From NCBI RefSeq assembly GCF_020921035.1, contig NC_063158.1:2028001-2092000 (forward strand): a DNA stretch of 64,000 nt. Direction: 5' to 3'. The notes beneath the pieces are model-generated. The model saw only the letters and a program-made list of their open reading frames with translations, was not told the origin of the DNA and did not search any database. The DNA comes from Rhodamnia argentea (taxonomy: Eukaryota; Streptophyta; Magnoliopsida; Myrtales; Myrtaceae). Positions 1 through 12,400 of the stretch are shown in pieces (the first letter of the stretch is position 1; each line of letters opens with the position of its first letter). The position numbers were made by a program, and so were the translations under genes.

Positions 1-578
1 AAATGCGGGAATCTCAGTGAACTATCAGGCGATGCAGTATGAGTAGTAGTAGTATTATGTGTCGGATTACAGTTAGGTAGCGCTTTGCGGGACTAGAACT
101 GGTGCAAGATGAAAGTTGTATAATAACGTAAGAATTCGCTTGGCTTCGGCGACGAACAATGTATGCTTGTACTGCTGCTGATTCGCATGCTTATTGTACT
201 ACTTTGCATGGGAGATAAAGATATTTGCCTCTGATGGGACCTTATCGGCTGGAGAACAGGATTTGATCACTCGTTCGGCTACTTAATTTTGAGAGATCGG
301 CGCGGATGATGCAACAGTTACATCTCTAGTCGATCCCACAAATTTGTACATAAGATGTCATTCACGCTGAACCGTCTTACGTTGACGGTGGCGCATCGCC
401 TCCATGGGTGCTAGACGCTGCGAGATAACACCCGAAGTCCCGGTCAGACAAAAATGAGTTGGCAAGAATTGAGGGCAGGTGTTGGTTCTTTTCCCACTTA
501 CCTAGTCAAAAGTAAATAACTCGCTAGGACAACCAAGCAGTTTCTTGATTGTTAAGAGACAGTTTCTTAATTGGTAAG
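1..578. other. intergenic stretch, nothing recognised
   Basis: No open frame of note, no RNA gene and no clear repeat could be seen in this stretch. It ends in AT-rich DNA that begins the transposon-like element starting near position 579. Confidence 0.5.
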
Positions 579-1358
579 AGGATGTATGACAATCATTATA
601 CTTCTCTATTTTTATTTTAAATTTATTTCTAAAATAGATTTGGTAGAGAAATTAATTTAGTAACGTAATTCTATTTTTCTATTTTTGAAACAAAAATTTA
701 TTCCAAAAATAAATTTAAAAAAGAAATCAGAAATAAATTTTTTTTAACTTTTTAAAAAAATAGAAATAAAAAATAATAACTCCTCACTTTTTTTCAAGTC
801 CCTGCAGCCCACCACCACCCTCCACTGCCCGCCATCACCAACCACTATCTACAGCTGACCTTCGCCGCCACCAACTACCGCCCATTGCCGACTTTTACCG
901 TCGCCAACCACTATCCTCGGTCGCCCACCACTCGTCGTCGCCCCCTGCCTCACTACCATCCACCGCCACCCCCAACCGTAGTCGCCGACCAACGCCACCC
1001 ACCGGCTGTCTTCGCCGACCACCGCCTATCGCCAACCACAGCCCACCGCCAACCTCTGCCGCCCATCACCACCATCCATCAGTAGCTACAACCATCGCCG
1101 GCCGCCACCGCTCGCTACCGCCAACCATCGCAACCATCACCGCCGATGAAATAATAAATAATTTTTTAAAATATTAAATAATAATATCTAGAAATAGAAA
1201 ATCTCAACCGTTATCAAATGAACTTCTATTTTAGAATCAGAAATTTTATGTCATTATCAAACACAATTTCTTTTCTCAAAAACTCATTCAAAAATAAAAA
1301 TATATATATTTCTAATTAAAAATAAATTTCTGAAACAAAATAATTATCATGCACCCTA
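579..1358. mobile_element. hAT-like MITE with C-rich core
   Basis: The left edge (GGATGTATGACAATCATTA) and the reverse complement of the right edge (GGGTGCATGATAATTATTTT) are imperfect inverted repeats. Both lead into AT-rich arms, and the middle (about 800-1140) is a C-rich, CCACC-type low-complexity core. A short proline/histidine-rich frame in this core (885-1085) is a by-product of the repeat. The layout, AT arms around a GC-rich core, recurs in other elements of this window (28999-29648 and 41260-42110). No transposase is encoded. The target-site duplication was not resolved. Confidence 0.45.
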
Positions 1359-2035
1359 ACTTCTTTAAAAGCTGCCACTAGTCTTTAAGAGCTCTGTTCT
1401 ACCTGGACTATGAGAATGTCGCTCTTTCGGCAACTCCTTTTCAAGTCGGTCAAAGTCGACCGCTCTCAACCAGCCCCTTCCATGGACAAAAATGGCACAG
1501 CACGAAGCTGTCATCCAACAATACATCGTCTCCGTCAACTTTCCATTCAGGATGAGGACTCGACTTCCCTATTAAATACCGAGAACCGACGCAGACGGGG
1601 ACATCAGATTATAATCTTCTTAACATTGTCCACCGCATGTAGCGGCAATTTAAGAACAAATCCTACTCGAGTATCATGCGAAATTACAGAGTAGCCAGCA
1701 AAGTTCTCCGCCGACATCATTACCATGACTGGCAACCTCAGCAGGAATATACATAACACTCTTTAACATGTGCTAAGCCAAACTAATCACTATTTCTCCA
1801 GATAAGTAAGTTCAACCAATGTACAATGCATTTGACCATATGAACCTAAACCCTTGTAAACACATAAGCAGCCCCATAACCTAGTGCAAATAGTGTCGAT
1901 TCAAGTGAACCCAAGGACTCGGAGAAAACAAAACATGAAGACTGGGTCCTAGACAAATAATACAGAATTCACAGAGCATGGACAGAACACCAATGCTACC
2001 AAATTCTTTCATTAAAAAACATGGTTCAGCCACAT
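1359..2035. other. 3' flank of the reticulon gene
   Basis: This stretch lies downstream of the minus-strand reticulon stop codon and should include its 3' UTR. The 94-aa frame at 1410-1694 on the plus strand shows no recognisable family. Nothing else was seen. Confidence 0.4.
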
Positions 2036-3863
2036 TCAAGCCACCTTCTTATCCTTCAACGGCCCCCTTGGGATCTTACTCAAGACTTTGGCGTCAACAA
2101 CGGCATACTGCTTCTTGAGTTCACCCATTGCCCTCTCCGCCAATGGATCGACCCTGTCCGCCTGCTTCTCGTACAGCACAGGCACAGTGTGCAGCAATAC
2201 AAAGACTGTTTACACAATAGAACCGTTTAGCACGACCACATGTTATCTATAACCGGTGGATTGCGCAAGTCAAGTCACTTACCTATGTAGAATAAGGTCA
2301 AGAAGTTGCACCAGTTGCCCACGATTGACAAGAGCCACAAGCCGGCAATCACCTGATTCAGCATCAAATTTGTGACTCTAGGTGAACTCCAGAATCAAAA
2401 TGACTGAATCCAGAATACATGGCATCAAATTTAACAACAAACCATGGGTAATGAAGATATTTTCCATTCACATCATCGCTTAAAAGAGAAATTAACTTAC
2501 TAATAAGAACTTCTTAAGATCTCTTCCAGACGCAATATCCCTCAATACAGCAAACGCCCGGTTCATCTCAAGTCTCACGGCAGATGCAAATTGCAAAACT
2601 GGCTCCTCTGGAATAGACACATCAGGTATGCGTGGCGGAGTCCTAAGCAGGGGCAAGCAAAAAACTAGAATAACTTAAGAATAATAAATACAATAATTCC
2701 GCGTACTTTCACAAATTTTCGAGGAAAAAAAAATTACTTGTGGATAAAAGCGTGTGCATTAGACCACAAGAACAAGACCGCCAGGGCGAGAATCACACAG
2801 TGGGAAACCAAAGTTAAGAGGTGGTACTCCGCCAACTCGAACAGAACCCATATCACAGTCGCAACACCAAGCGCGCCAGCTGACACCTTCTTGTTCCTCC
2901 ATAGGAACACATCAGCCGCTGTTTTACCAGACAAATCAAATGAGCTTTGTTCAGTATGCATTACAAATACACAGGTCCAAAATTTCCTTCTCCGCTATTA
3001 CCGAAACATCTTCCATTATCATGATCATGGAATCTCTCTTGTTAGTAGCATTAATTCCTTATTCAGAAAGCAAACTAGCATCCGCGAAAAAGCTAGTGTC
3101 GCTCGGAAACCTACTGAGATTGAATAATGCATCCGCCTACAATCGCTCTGTTCAAGTATGGAAAAACCCAATTGGACCAAAAAAAAAAAAAGTATGGAGA
3201 AACCCAAAATTTAACACTCATCTTGCCATACTAGCTATCAGAAATAAAGCAGATCTAGGTCCACACTCCCTCAGCAAATCAGTACAAAAGAACTAAACCT
3301 AAGAGAAGAAAGCATCTACACAATCAGAACCAGCAGAATAGCAGGAAATTATTTAATTGTCGGAAACGCTTTGACTACATCCCATAAAAAAACCAAAAGG
3401 GAGAGCACGAAATTCAAATGAAGTAAACAACAAATCAAACCGCAAAAGCGACAAAATCCCCATACACGTTGAGCCAGTTGGTTAAACTCGAAATCTCCAT
3501 ATTTAACGGAGAGAGCAACGAACAAAGGAGGCATAAAGCAGATACCACGTCGCGTTCGAAGCTAGATTCGCATATCAAACAGCAAAAGAGGACAGCCAAA
3601 GCCGGAAGCAACAAAAGAAGAACAGAGAAAACGGCGACAACAATCAAACGAAACGACTCCAACATACGCTTGCCACCACCGAGGACCTCGTGGACGGGCC
3701 GTTCCCTCCCGAAGAGGCGGTAGGCCTTGGCCTGCGTCTCCGCCGGCTTGTCGTCGCCGGAGTCGGACGACGAGGACGAGGACGAGGACGAACCGCCGAC
3801 GCGGATCTTCTCGGATATCTCGTCCACCAACGACTCGCCTTTCGTCTCCTCGTGATCGGCCAT
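2036..3863 (-). CDS. Reticulon-like protein, RTNLB family
   Basis: Plant reticulon-like protein of subfamily B, an integral ER-membrane protein that bends and tubulates the ER. Five exons join in phase: 3863-3668, 2918-2738, 2642-2501, 2352-2283 and 2205-2036, giving 252 aa, the usual length for this family. The N-terminus (1-65) is acidic and has a run of nine serines. It is followed by the family signature [15 protein letters not shown], created exactly at the exon 1/2 junction. Two long hydrophobic hairpins follow: about residues 80-122 (from [16 protein letters not shown] to FLWSNA) and about 173-205 ([18 protein letters not shown] to [13 protein letters not shown]). The C-terminus is short and charged ([16 protein letters not shown]), as in RTNLB1-8. 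The ATG at 3863 is the first in frame and has a TATA-like box about 140 bp upstream. The exact RTNLB number cannot be set here. Confidence 0.93.
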
Positions 3864-4001
3864 CGAAAATCAGGCAGGTTCCCAGAAATCTCACACAACC
3901 CTAACCCCTCCACACACTCGACGCTATGGAGTCTCACAGCTTTCTTGTCGCAGGAAACTCTCTAGAACAACGCAGAAGACAAAGGCAGAACAAGTGCCCC
4001 C

Positions 4002-4009
4002 GTATATAA
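4002..4009 (-). promoter_or_regulatory. TATA-like box of the reticulon gene
   Basis: Minus-strand TTATATAC lies about 140 bp upstream of the reticulon ATG, a normal distance for a plant core promoter plus a short leader. It was assigned by position and motif only. Confidence 0.5.
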
Positions 4010-4518
4010 GAGGCGGTATCGACCGTCGGATAGGGGAGATGGATCCGGGCCGTTGGTAGGCTCGGAGCCGAGCCGAGCCTCGAGCTGCGGATGGGAACGG
4101 GAAAAGGAGCAGGTGGCAGATGCTGGTGGGGATTTGAAATCGGAGGGGCGGAGGATCAAAAGCGCGCGCCAGGTAACACGAGGTTGCGAAGGACACGATC
4201 ACCTGCCCCAGATTTTCGACACGTGGATCGACTTTTTGTGATGTGTGGGGCCCGCCGCTTGAATTGGATGTTTTCATGAATTTTTTTATTTTTTCCGGAA
4301 TGTTACGGGGTCAGCAATTCACAATCTTTAGCTACTAAGGAAAATATAGAAAAAAGAAATCATTTTTAAAATGCATTAAATGGGACGGGCCTTGCGTGTG
4401 AGGACAAAGAATCTCCGAGGACGTGGCGTATACGAGGAAATATTCAGCATCTTTTAATCCATCTCTATCTCCTTCGCTCTTTTGCTTTCTTTCGAGAATC
4501 GGATTCCCTTGACAATGT

Positions 4519-4706
4519 TAGGGGTGACATGATCAATTCGGGCCGTTCAAATAAAAAATGGATGGCCCTGATTGATCCACATCACTTTTTCTAAAATTTT
4601 AAAATTTCTCGTCAAAAAATTTCCCCCCTTTTAAAAGATGATGTGGATGAATCCGAGCCGTCCATTTTGAAATGGACGGGCCAAATCCATCAATATCACC
4701 CCTACC
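4519..4706. mobile_element. Short fold-back MITE
   Basis: About 190 bp with long inverted arms. The left end TTAGGGGTGACATGATCAAT pairs with the reverse complement of the right end GTAGGGGTGATATTGATGGA. Inside, both arms carry a word like GGCCGTCCATTT and a GATGTGGAT motif around a small AT-rich loop at about 4590-4630. It sits between the head-to-head reticulon and bL25 genes and codes for nothing. Confidence 0.55.
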
Positions 4707-5410
4707 TTTATGGTAGGGGATCCGAATCCTCCTTTCGGGGCCTAAGATCCTACCGCCGACAACATGGGAATCGGGGCCGCCCATCGGGTTGAACCATGGC
4801 ATTGTCATGCCCACCACTTAGTTACTACGATACATAGATCACAATTCATATTTAAAAAAATAAAAAAATATGAAATATTAATGAAATAAAAGTTTCATTT
4901 ATAAATATAGCCGGAAATAAAAGTTCGGACTAGTGATTCAAAACTACACACTCATCATCGAACGATATGAAATACTTTAGAATTGCGCAAAGACACGTAT
5001 CAAGAGAAATAGAAAAATTTATTCCAGACAAAGTCAATTCTCCGATTTTTGAAATGTGAAGCCTACTCTGCATGCCTTGAAATCATGTACACCCCGGACT
5101 TTTTGTAAATTTTGCATTCACACCACACGCTCACTTTTCCAAAGCAAAACCATGAAAATCTGTCGTGCAACAATTACACATGGGATCATACATACGTATT
5201 TCGTAATTTTTTTTAGACATACGGTGGTAAATTTTGGAGGCATGACTGAAAATAGAAAGTGATAATTTGATTTTCCATGATGTCAAACTGGCCCTATCGA
5301 TGCCATTTATTAGGTAATTACCGTCGCAAGTGCTGAGTGTCTCTTCGGCATCGCTTGATTTGCGCTTGACAAAACGGGCCGGTTCCGTACGGCCTAACAT
5401 GATACGGGCC

Positions 5411-5532
5411 TGGCCCAACTACTTTCAACTTTTTTGGCCCAAAAGGCTTGTTAAGAGTGACATTACACTTCCTCACCTAAAAGCCCATGTTTCAAGTAGG
5501 CCCGGCCCAAGTGTCATTCAATCAACGGCCCA
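5411..5532 (+). promoter_or_regulatory. Cluster of site II (TGGGCY) elements
   Basis: At least five GGCCCA or AGCCCA words lie within about 120 bp: near 5412, 5437, 5482, 5503 and 5527. Site II elements (TGGGCC/T on either strand) are bound by TCP factors and are known to be common in plant nuclear genes for mitochondrial and ribosomal proteins. This fits the bL25-type gene that starts about 120 bp downstream. A (CT)n leader tract follows at about 5599-5622. Confidence 0.6.
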
Positions 5533-5648
5533 CAATAATCACAAACACTCCCCAAAACCCTCCCAAAACATTCTGAACCGTCGTCTTCTCCGTCTCTCCA
5601 CCATCTCTCTCTCTCTCTCTCTGACCCGCTTGCGCGAAGGGGCCAAGC

Positions 5649-8197
5649 ATGTTTCTTTGGCGCTCCGTGCTCGCCAAGTCCCTCCACCTCCGCCACTACA
5701 CGCAGTCGGCCTCCGCGCTCGCCGTCGCTCTCGACGAGCCCCCTTCCTTCACGTACCTCGAGGGACTCCCCAGGCCCGACCCCAAGTACGACGAGACCAT
5801 CCTCGCGATCCCACGCGCCGCCTCGGGTACGAGCGCCTCCGCGAAGGAGCGGAAGCATGGGCGCGTCCCGGGCATCGTCTTCGAGCAGGAAGACGGCCAG
5901 CACGGGGGCAACAAGCGGCTCATCTCCGTGAGGGCCAACCAGATCAGGAAGCTCGTCAACCACCTCGGCTACTCTTTCCTCCTCTCCCGGCTCTTTGACT
6001 TGGAGGTCCGGGCAGAGTTCGAGTCCGACGAGGTCGTTGAGAAGGTCCGGGTCTTGCCGAGGAAGGTGAGGCTTTTCTTTGGTTGCCAAGGGAGTGTGTT
6101 TCTGTAAAATGTAGGAGGAATTTGATTAAAATTTAGTTTACTTGTGTTCCTATTTTTTGGCTAGATTTTTAGTGGAAAATGCGGTCCGAAGAGTGTGGAT
6201 ATCTAAGTGAGATTCAGTTGTTGACGTGCTTTCGTAGTATATGATCTTTTCGGATTAAGTATTAGCGAAGTTAATAGAAGAAGGAAGTTATTTGTTCTTC
6301 TTAGGATGATCAACAGTGGAAGTCTTGACGCTTATTGAGAAATTTCAGGGCATCTATAATTATGACATTAGTTGGATATTGATGTTGGAAGGGAAAGGGA
6401 AAAAGAAGCTGATGATTCTCTAATGTGCTGTCCTGTTCAGAATGACCTAAACTAATTAGAGCCCTCTTGACTGAATGCAAAACCAGCAATCACGTGTAAA
6501 TTGACGACCCTTTTCATGTTTTCACGATAATCAAGTTTTTTCTGCTATTCTTTGAGGTTTGAATGCTACATTGGCGCTCAAATGGCAATTCTCTGACAAA
6601 CCGCTAAATTATCTACTGAGTTGTGTCCCCAAAAGTCCTCTATTCAATTTTCAATGGATGTGATATCTATATGATGTTCGATTCATTGGTTCATTTTTAT
6701 TTGAGCGACCATTGGATTCATTTTCTCTCTTTTGGTATGTTATTGCCGGATTTACTGGTGGGTTTCATTAGGTTGCAATTGTTGATGATGATAGAAAAGA
6801 GACAACAAATAGTAGTTACAATCAAACCTCTGAATTCTTCTTTTTCCTCATTGTGTCAGCTTCATCTGCACTCAGGTACGGATGCAACTCTAAATGTTAC
6901 CTTCATTAGAGCCCCCTCACATGCTCTCTTGAAAGTCGAAGTCCCTCTTGTGTACATAGGAGACGATGTATGTCCCGGGATAAGGAAAGGTATGATCTGA
7001 TGAATTCAATCTGAAGCTGAATTAGCAATGCCGTGATGTGAATTGTGATAATGTCTCGGCTGATCATCGTGTATATTCGCTGGCATCTGAACTCTTCTCA
7101 TTGATCAATTCTTTCTATTAAAATTGTTTAATATGCATTACATGAACGATGTTTGAACTTAACTCATTCAAATAGAATATGATTCTTGAACTGTTGTGGT
7201 GTATGCACTTCAACTTGATGACCATGGGCAGTCATCAGAATCAATGACTTATGCGGAGCTTTTGTGATGTTCCGTTTATCAGAAAAAAAGAAAAAAGAAA
7301 AAAGAGCCCTAGGAAGGGCACCTTGGTTGTTGTCTGGAAGACGAACTTCCATCTTGCTCGGAATCTTAGTTTCTTGTCAGGAAGTAATTTCGCAAAGTCC
7401 CTATTATTTTATACTGCTATATGTTGGACAGAGGTGCTACCTAAGTTTTTTCTGTCAAATCCATCTATGGTTTCTAAAGGTTGCTGTCCGTGAAAGCATA
7501 ATTGAAAAGGAATTCAGTAACTTCTGTATTAAGGATGGGAGTGGTTAGAAACTGATAAACATTGCATACGTAAGTGCTATAATTGAGTAAGCAAGCTGCA
7601 CTGCTTACTTCTTGGAGACATAGTTTTGGTTCTTCTTGTTCTCATGTCTGTGAGCTGTATGGAAGCTCTCTGATAGTCTGATCACTACCTCAAAGTTAGC
7701 AGTGATGGCGAGACCTACCACAAAATGGAGATTTTTGTGTGGTTTAGAGACTACAAAAAATTTCTACGAAGATAAACTGTAATCAGAACCGTTTAATTGG
7801 TTTCTGATTTTCTACAGTGGTAACAGTTAGCTCACTTATTTCGGTTCATTGCCATAGGAAATCAGCAACCGCATACTTGAGTTGGATAACTTCGTGTTGT
7901 GCTTTGTTTCTTTCCATTGTTCATGACCCTAGTGCTGGTTGGTCCAGTTGAAGTTTTCATTCCCCTAATGATTTCACAGGTGCTTCTTTAAATACCATTA
8001 AGAGGAAAGTTAAGTACCTGTGCCCTGCAGACATAATCCCTCCATATATTGAGGTGGACTTGAGTGAGTTGGATGTTGGCCAGAAGTTGGTGATGGGAGA
8101 TCTCAAGGTTCACCCTGCTTTGAAGCTTCTTCAGTCAAAAGACGAGCCTGTTTGTAAAATCTTGGGAGCCAGAGTTTCTGACCAGAGGAGAAAATAA
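5649..8197 (+). CDS. Ribosomal protein bL25-like, mitochondrial
   Basis: Nuclear gene for a bL25-family protein (ribosomal L25/Gln-tRNA synthetase anticodon-binding fold), expected to bind 5S rRNA in the large subunit of organelle ribosomes. Three exons join in phase: 5649-6065, 6860-6989 and 7980-8197, giving 254 aa. The first 25 residues or so are rich in Arg, Ser, Leu and His without acidic residues, as in a mitochondrial targeting peptide. The bL25 N-terminal beta-barrel is seen at about 76-130 (VPGIVFEQ, then RLISVRANQIRKL and LFDLEV). The C-terminal part runs from LNVTFIRAP through VEVPLVYIGDD to IPPYIEVDLSELDVGQKL and DLKVHPALKLL. The start is the first ATG after the CT-rich leader. 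The organelle is inferred from the presequence and the promoter, so plastid targeting is the alternative. Confidence 0.88.
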
Positions 8198-8599
8198 GCT
8201 CTTCTTAGTTCAGATTCTTATCAGCTACATAGGATAGAGGATGGTCCCCTCAGTTTCGACAATGCACTCTTCAGCATGCATGGATGGATTTTTGCCCCAG
8301 CAACAATATTTTCTTGGTAGTACAAAGTTTTTGATGGAGATGGAAGAGTGCGAGGTATCTAGGAGTAGATTGGGGGATGCTGTTTACTGATGGTATTGGT
8401 GACGTTGTAAAATTTGGGATTGTCTTGGCTGAATTGGTTGGGATGATCAGCTGAATTGGAGAAATAAGACTCTTGCTTTTTGTCTGCCTCAGGTGCATAT
8501 GTTACGTGTAATCGGCGGTATAGCAGCTATCTGAGATTGGCTGCTCTTTGTTTTACTTTGTTTTGACGACCTTGTGGCATTTTGGTACAAAGATGTTCA

Positions 8600-8847
8600 A
8601 CATGCTGCTCGTGCAGGCCTTTGATTTTCCATTTTCATATGTTTGCTTTTGGAAAATCTGCATGTTAAGCACGACTTGCTGATGGATGACTTAGTGAAGA
8701 CCTTTTCTATAAATTGAGTGGATACATGCTGCTCGTGCAGGCCTTTGATTTTCCATTTTCATATCTTTGCTTTTGGAAAATCTGCATGTTAAGCACGACT
8801 TGCTGATGGATGACTTAGTGAAGACCTTTTCTATAAATTGAGTGGAT
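8600..8847. repeat. 124-bp tandem duplication plus diverged third copy
   Basis: Positions 8600-8723 are repeated almost perfectly at 8724-8847; one clear mismatch is seen (CATATGTTTGC against CATATCTTTGC). A third, clearly diverged partial copy runs from about 8935 to 9018 and shares GCTTTTGGAAAAT, GCATGTTAGGCAC and TAGTGAAGACCTT. The array lies about 400 bp downstream of the bL25 stop codon, in or just after its 3' UTR. Confidence 0.9.
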
Positions 8848-9336
8848 TCTGGTCTGTCTTGATGTTCTGTCGATATCTTTCGGTTAGCTTCCCATTTTTC
8901 AATCCAACAGCTAGTGATATGACAATTCGTCTCTGCTTTTGGAAAATTTGCATGTTAGGCACAACTCACTGATGAATGATCTAGTGAAGACCTTGGAAAA
9001 AAGAGTTGAGTGGCTTCAGGTCTGACTTGGTGATTTGTCAAAATCTTCGGTTCCAAACCATTTGGCAAGTTCATCCACTACTTTTAGGATTGTCGCCCAA
9101 TGTTGTAATCTCTTGAGTGCTTTCTTTGTAATCAAAGTCCCTCGAGAAAGCTGAACGAAACGCACCAATCAAGCCGACATAGCCGACATGATGAGTGTGC
9201 CGACAGTTGACAAGGGTGACATTCGTGAGTAAAAGGGAATGTCTCCGCCTAAGTTAAGAGTCGTGTGCAATCAAAATCCAAGAAATGAACTTACTTGTCG
9301 GGGCACTATGTATGATCTATGGCTACAAGCCTCGTG

Positions 9337-9346
9337 CTATATATGG
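9337..9346 (+). promoter_or_regulatory. TATA box of the GH5 gene
   Basis: CTATATATGG lies 108 bp upstream of the chosen ATG at 9454. An upstream in-frame ATG at 9319 would precede this TATA box, so it is unlikely to be the start. Confidence 0.55.
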
Positions 9347-9453
9347 TCATGGTCTGCTGTATGTCAGTGGAGCATCAACACTCTCCATTTCTTGTTGATT
9401 CTCTGGGCCATATATTTGATTCCACGCTCCCACTCTTTCCCTCAACATTTAAA

Positions 9454-12400
9454 ATGCCAATATCATCTTCACGGGCCCCTCTCGTCCTCTGTCTCCTCCT
9501 AGTCCTCTTCACAAGCATCACTTCCCCGCTCCCGCTCTCGACCGACGGGAGGTGGATTGTCGACGCAACCACGGGGAGGCGCGCGAAGCTCGCGTGCGTC
9601 AACTGGGCCGCCCACCTGGAGCCGATGCTCGCGGAGGGCCTCGACAAGAAGCCCATGGGCGACATCGTGGCCGAGATCCGGAGGCTACGGTTCAACTGCG
9701 TGCGCCTCACTTGGGCCACCTACATGTTCACTCGGCCGAGCCTCGGCGAGCGGCCCGTCGGGGAGACCCTCGACACCCTCGGGCTGGCGAAGGCCAAAGG
9801 CGGGGTGGCTAGGAACAACCCTCTAGTGTTGAGCATGACGCATGTGGAGGCGTACGCGGCGGTGGTGGATGAGCTTGGGAAGCAAGGGGTGATGGTGGTG
9901 CTGGACAACCATGTGAGCAAGCCCATGTGGTGTTGTCCTTACGATGACGGGAATGGCTTCTTCGGAGATGAATATTTTGATCCTCAAGAGTGGCTGAGAG
10001 GGCTCGTCGCCGTGGCCGAGCACTTCCATGGGAAGGGCCAGGTGCGTCCCTAATGAAACCGCCTTCTAGTGATGGAACATATCAATTATGGATCGGAAAA
10101 TTGTCCAAAAAAAAATCTTCAATCTATTACATTTTTACCAATCCAGTTCTAATTTTTTTAATTTTGCCAATTTTTTTTGTCAAAAATTTTGTCAATTGAG
10201 TTTTAAACTTTTTTACGCTTTGCTAATTGAGTCCATTGCGCCAATTTTTTGACCGAAATTAGCTTACGTGAACACAGGCCATTCTACATGCACGATTGGC
10301 GATGACGTTGATAATTTTTTATCACATTTTAGATCATTTTTTTTGTCTTTTCATTTTCTTTTCTTGTCTTTTTTTTTTTTTTGGATGTGGCTGGCGAGGG
10401 ACCGTCTTTTCTTTGCTCTGTACTTTTTTTTTATTCTAGAAGTAGCCGGTGAGACACCGATTGTCCACATCAAAGCCGGTCGAGCCACATAGGACGGCTG
10501 GCGTCCATATCAGCCATTTCGGGTCAAAATTGGTATGATTGACTCAATTGACAAAACATGAAAATGAGTATGACTCAATCGATAAAATTAAAAGGGTTTA
10601 GGACCGGATGACAAAAAAAAAATACAATATGTTTATCACTCTTCGAACAATTTTTCTAAAATCGAAAAAATAAAATTGGACTAACATTGAAACTATCGAT
10701 ATTGACATTTTTTTGGTCGGAAATTAATTATCGAACTCATATCACGCGACAGCCGACATCGGTGAGACGAAAAAGAAAACCGATTTTTCGAGATAATCTC
10801 GAACGGAATCTACGAACCGCGATATAAATAGTGAATGTTTCTCACAAAATATGCTAGCAAATAAAGTTGTTATATTTTTTTCCCATTTTGACTCCGAATA
10901 TTGTCTCTTGCGTAATGGGGACAGCCTAAAGATACGAGGGTTGGTGGAGAATCTCTCGATTGGGTTCGGGCGTGCCCAGCCGACCATTGCCCCGACCGTC
11001 CAATTGTCAATCATGGTGCCACCAACGAGAGAGGGTCAACGAGAGAGTGTCTGTGTTGAGCAGCATAAATTGACAAATGGGTTTCGACGTCCGCATCATC
11101 AATTTCTGACCAAAATTGATCGAAATGCTTAAATTGACAAATCGTTAAAAGGTTTCGAGGTCCACGTCATCAATTTAGGATGCGTTTGTTTGAGTGAAAG
11201 TATTTTTCGGATTTCACCCATTTGATTCGCCGAGATTGATTTAGTCAACGGAGAATACTTTCCGATCAACGGAAAACTCATTTATAAAATTAAGAAAGTA
11301 AATTCCTAAAATCTATAAAGATGAAAAACACCAACCGGAATTGCTTATCTCGAATTTTATAATACTTTATATATTTTTTTTATTTTTATATTTTGTATTC
11401 TTGTATTTTTTTTAATCTTTTTATTTTTCTTCTTCTTTTTCTTGTAAAATAAAAAAAATCAAATATCAAGTACCATAATATATAAAAAATTAAAAAGAAT
11501 CATTTAAAATTTTGATTTTTTTTTCATCGGATAAAGTCATGAAATTAAAATCATTTTCAAATAAGACCCAACTACCAGAAAATATCTCTCATCACATATC
11601 ACCAAATAAAGGAAAACAAACCATTATCCTGGCTCATTATCCAAAGTGAAAGGCAAATTGATTAAGTGTAATAGATTTATAACTTTTTTGACAATTTTTT
11701 TTTCTGATTTTTTCCTCTTATTTTTCAATTTTAGGTGGTGGGACCGAGCCCGCGAAATGAACTCCGCGGCTCACGTCAAAACGAGCACGACCGGTACCCG
11801 TACATTCGCATTGGGGCGACCAAGGTTCACCAGGCCAACCCGAATGTGTTGGTGATCGTCTCGGGCCTAACTTGGGCCTCCGATCTCAGCTTCCTGAAGA
11901 AGAGGCCCATGGGCCCGGACTTGAACCACAAACCGGTCTACGAAGCCCATTGGTACTCCTTCGGTGGGGACCGGAAAGTCCGGGAGGTCAAGCCCGTGGA
12001 CCGTGTCTGCGCCAACGGCGTGCAGAGGATGGACGACCAAGCCGGGTTCCTCGCGAGCGGGCCCGGGGCGGTCCCACTGTTCTCGAGCGAGTTCGGGTTC
12101 GACCGCAGTGGGAAAAGCCGGGCCGACGACCGGTTCTTGAGCCGCTTCATGGGATACGCCACGGGGAAGGACTTGGACCGGGCCTTGTGGACATTGCGGG
12201 GGAGCTATTACTACCGGGAAGGGGTTGTCGGGCTTGACGAGACCTTCGGGGTGCTCGATTTTGATTGGGATGGGCTCCGAAACCCAAAGTTTAAGGAGAG
12301 GTTTCAACCGATGCGCACGATGATTCAAGGTATGGTTTCTTGATTAAATATGTAAAAGTGGTTGCGAACCCTTCGTCTTTATAGTGTTCCCTTCGATGTC

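Noticed and set aside
885-1085. Pro/His-rich 66-aa frame
   Set aside because: By-product of the C-rich core of a MITE.
9319-9453. Upstream in-frame ATG of the GH5 gene
   Set aside because: It precedes the TATA box and would bury the signal peptide behind 45 residues.
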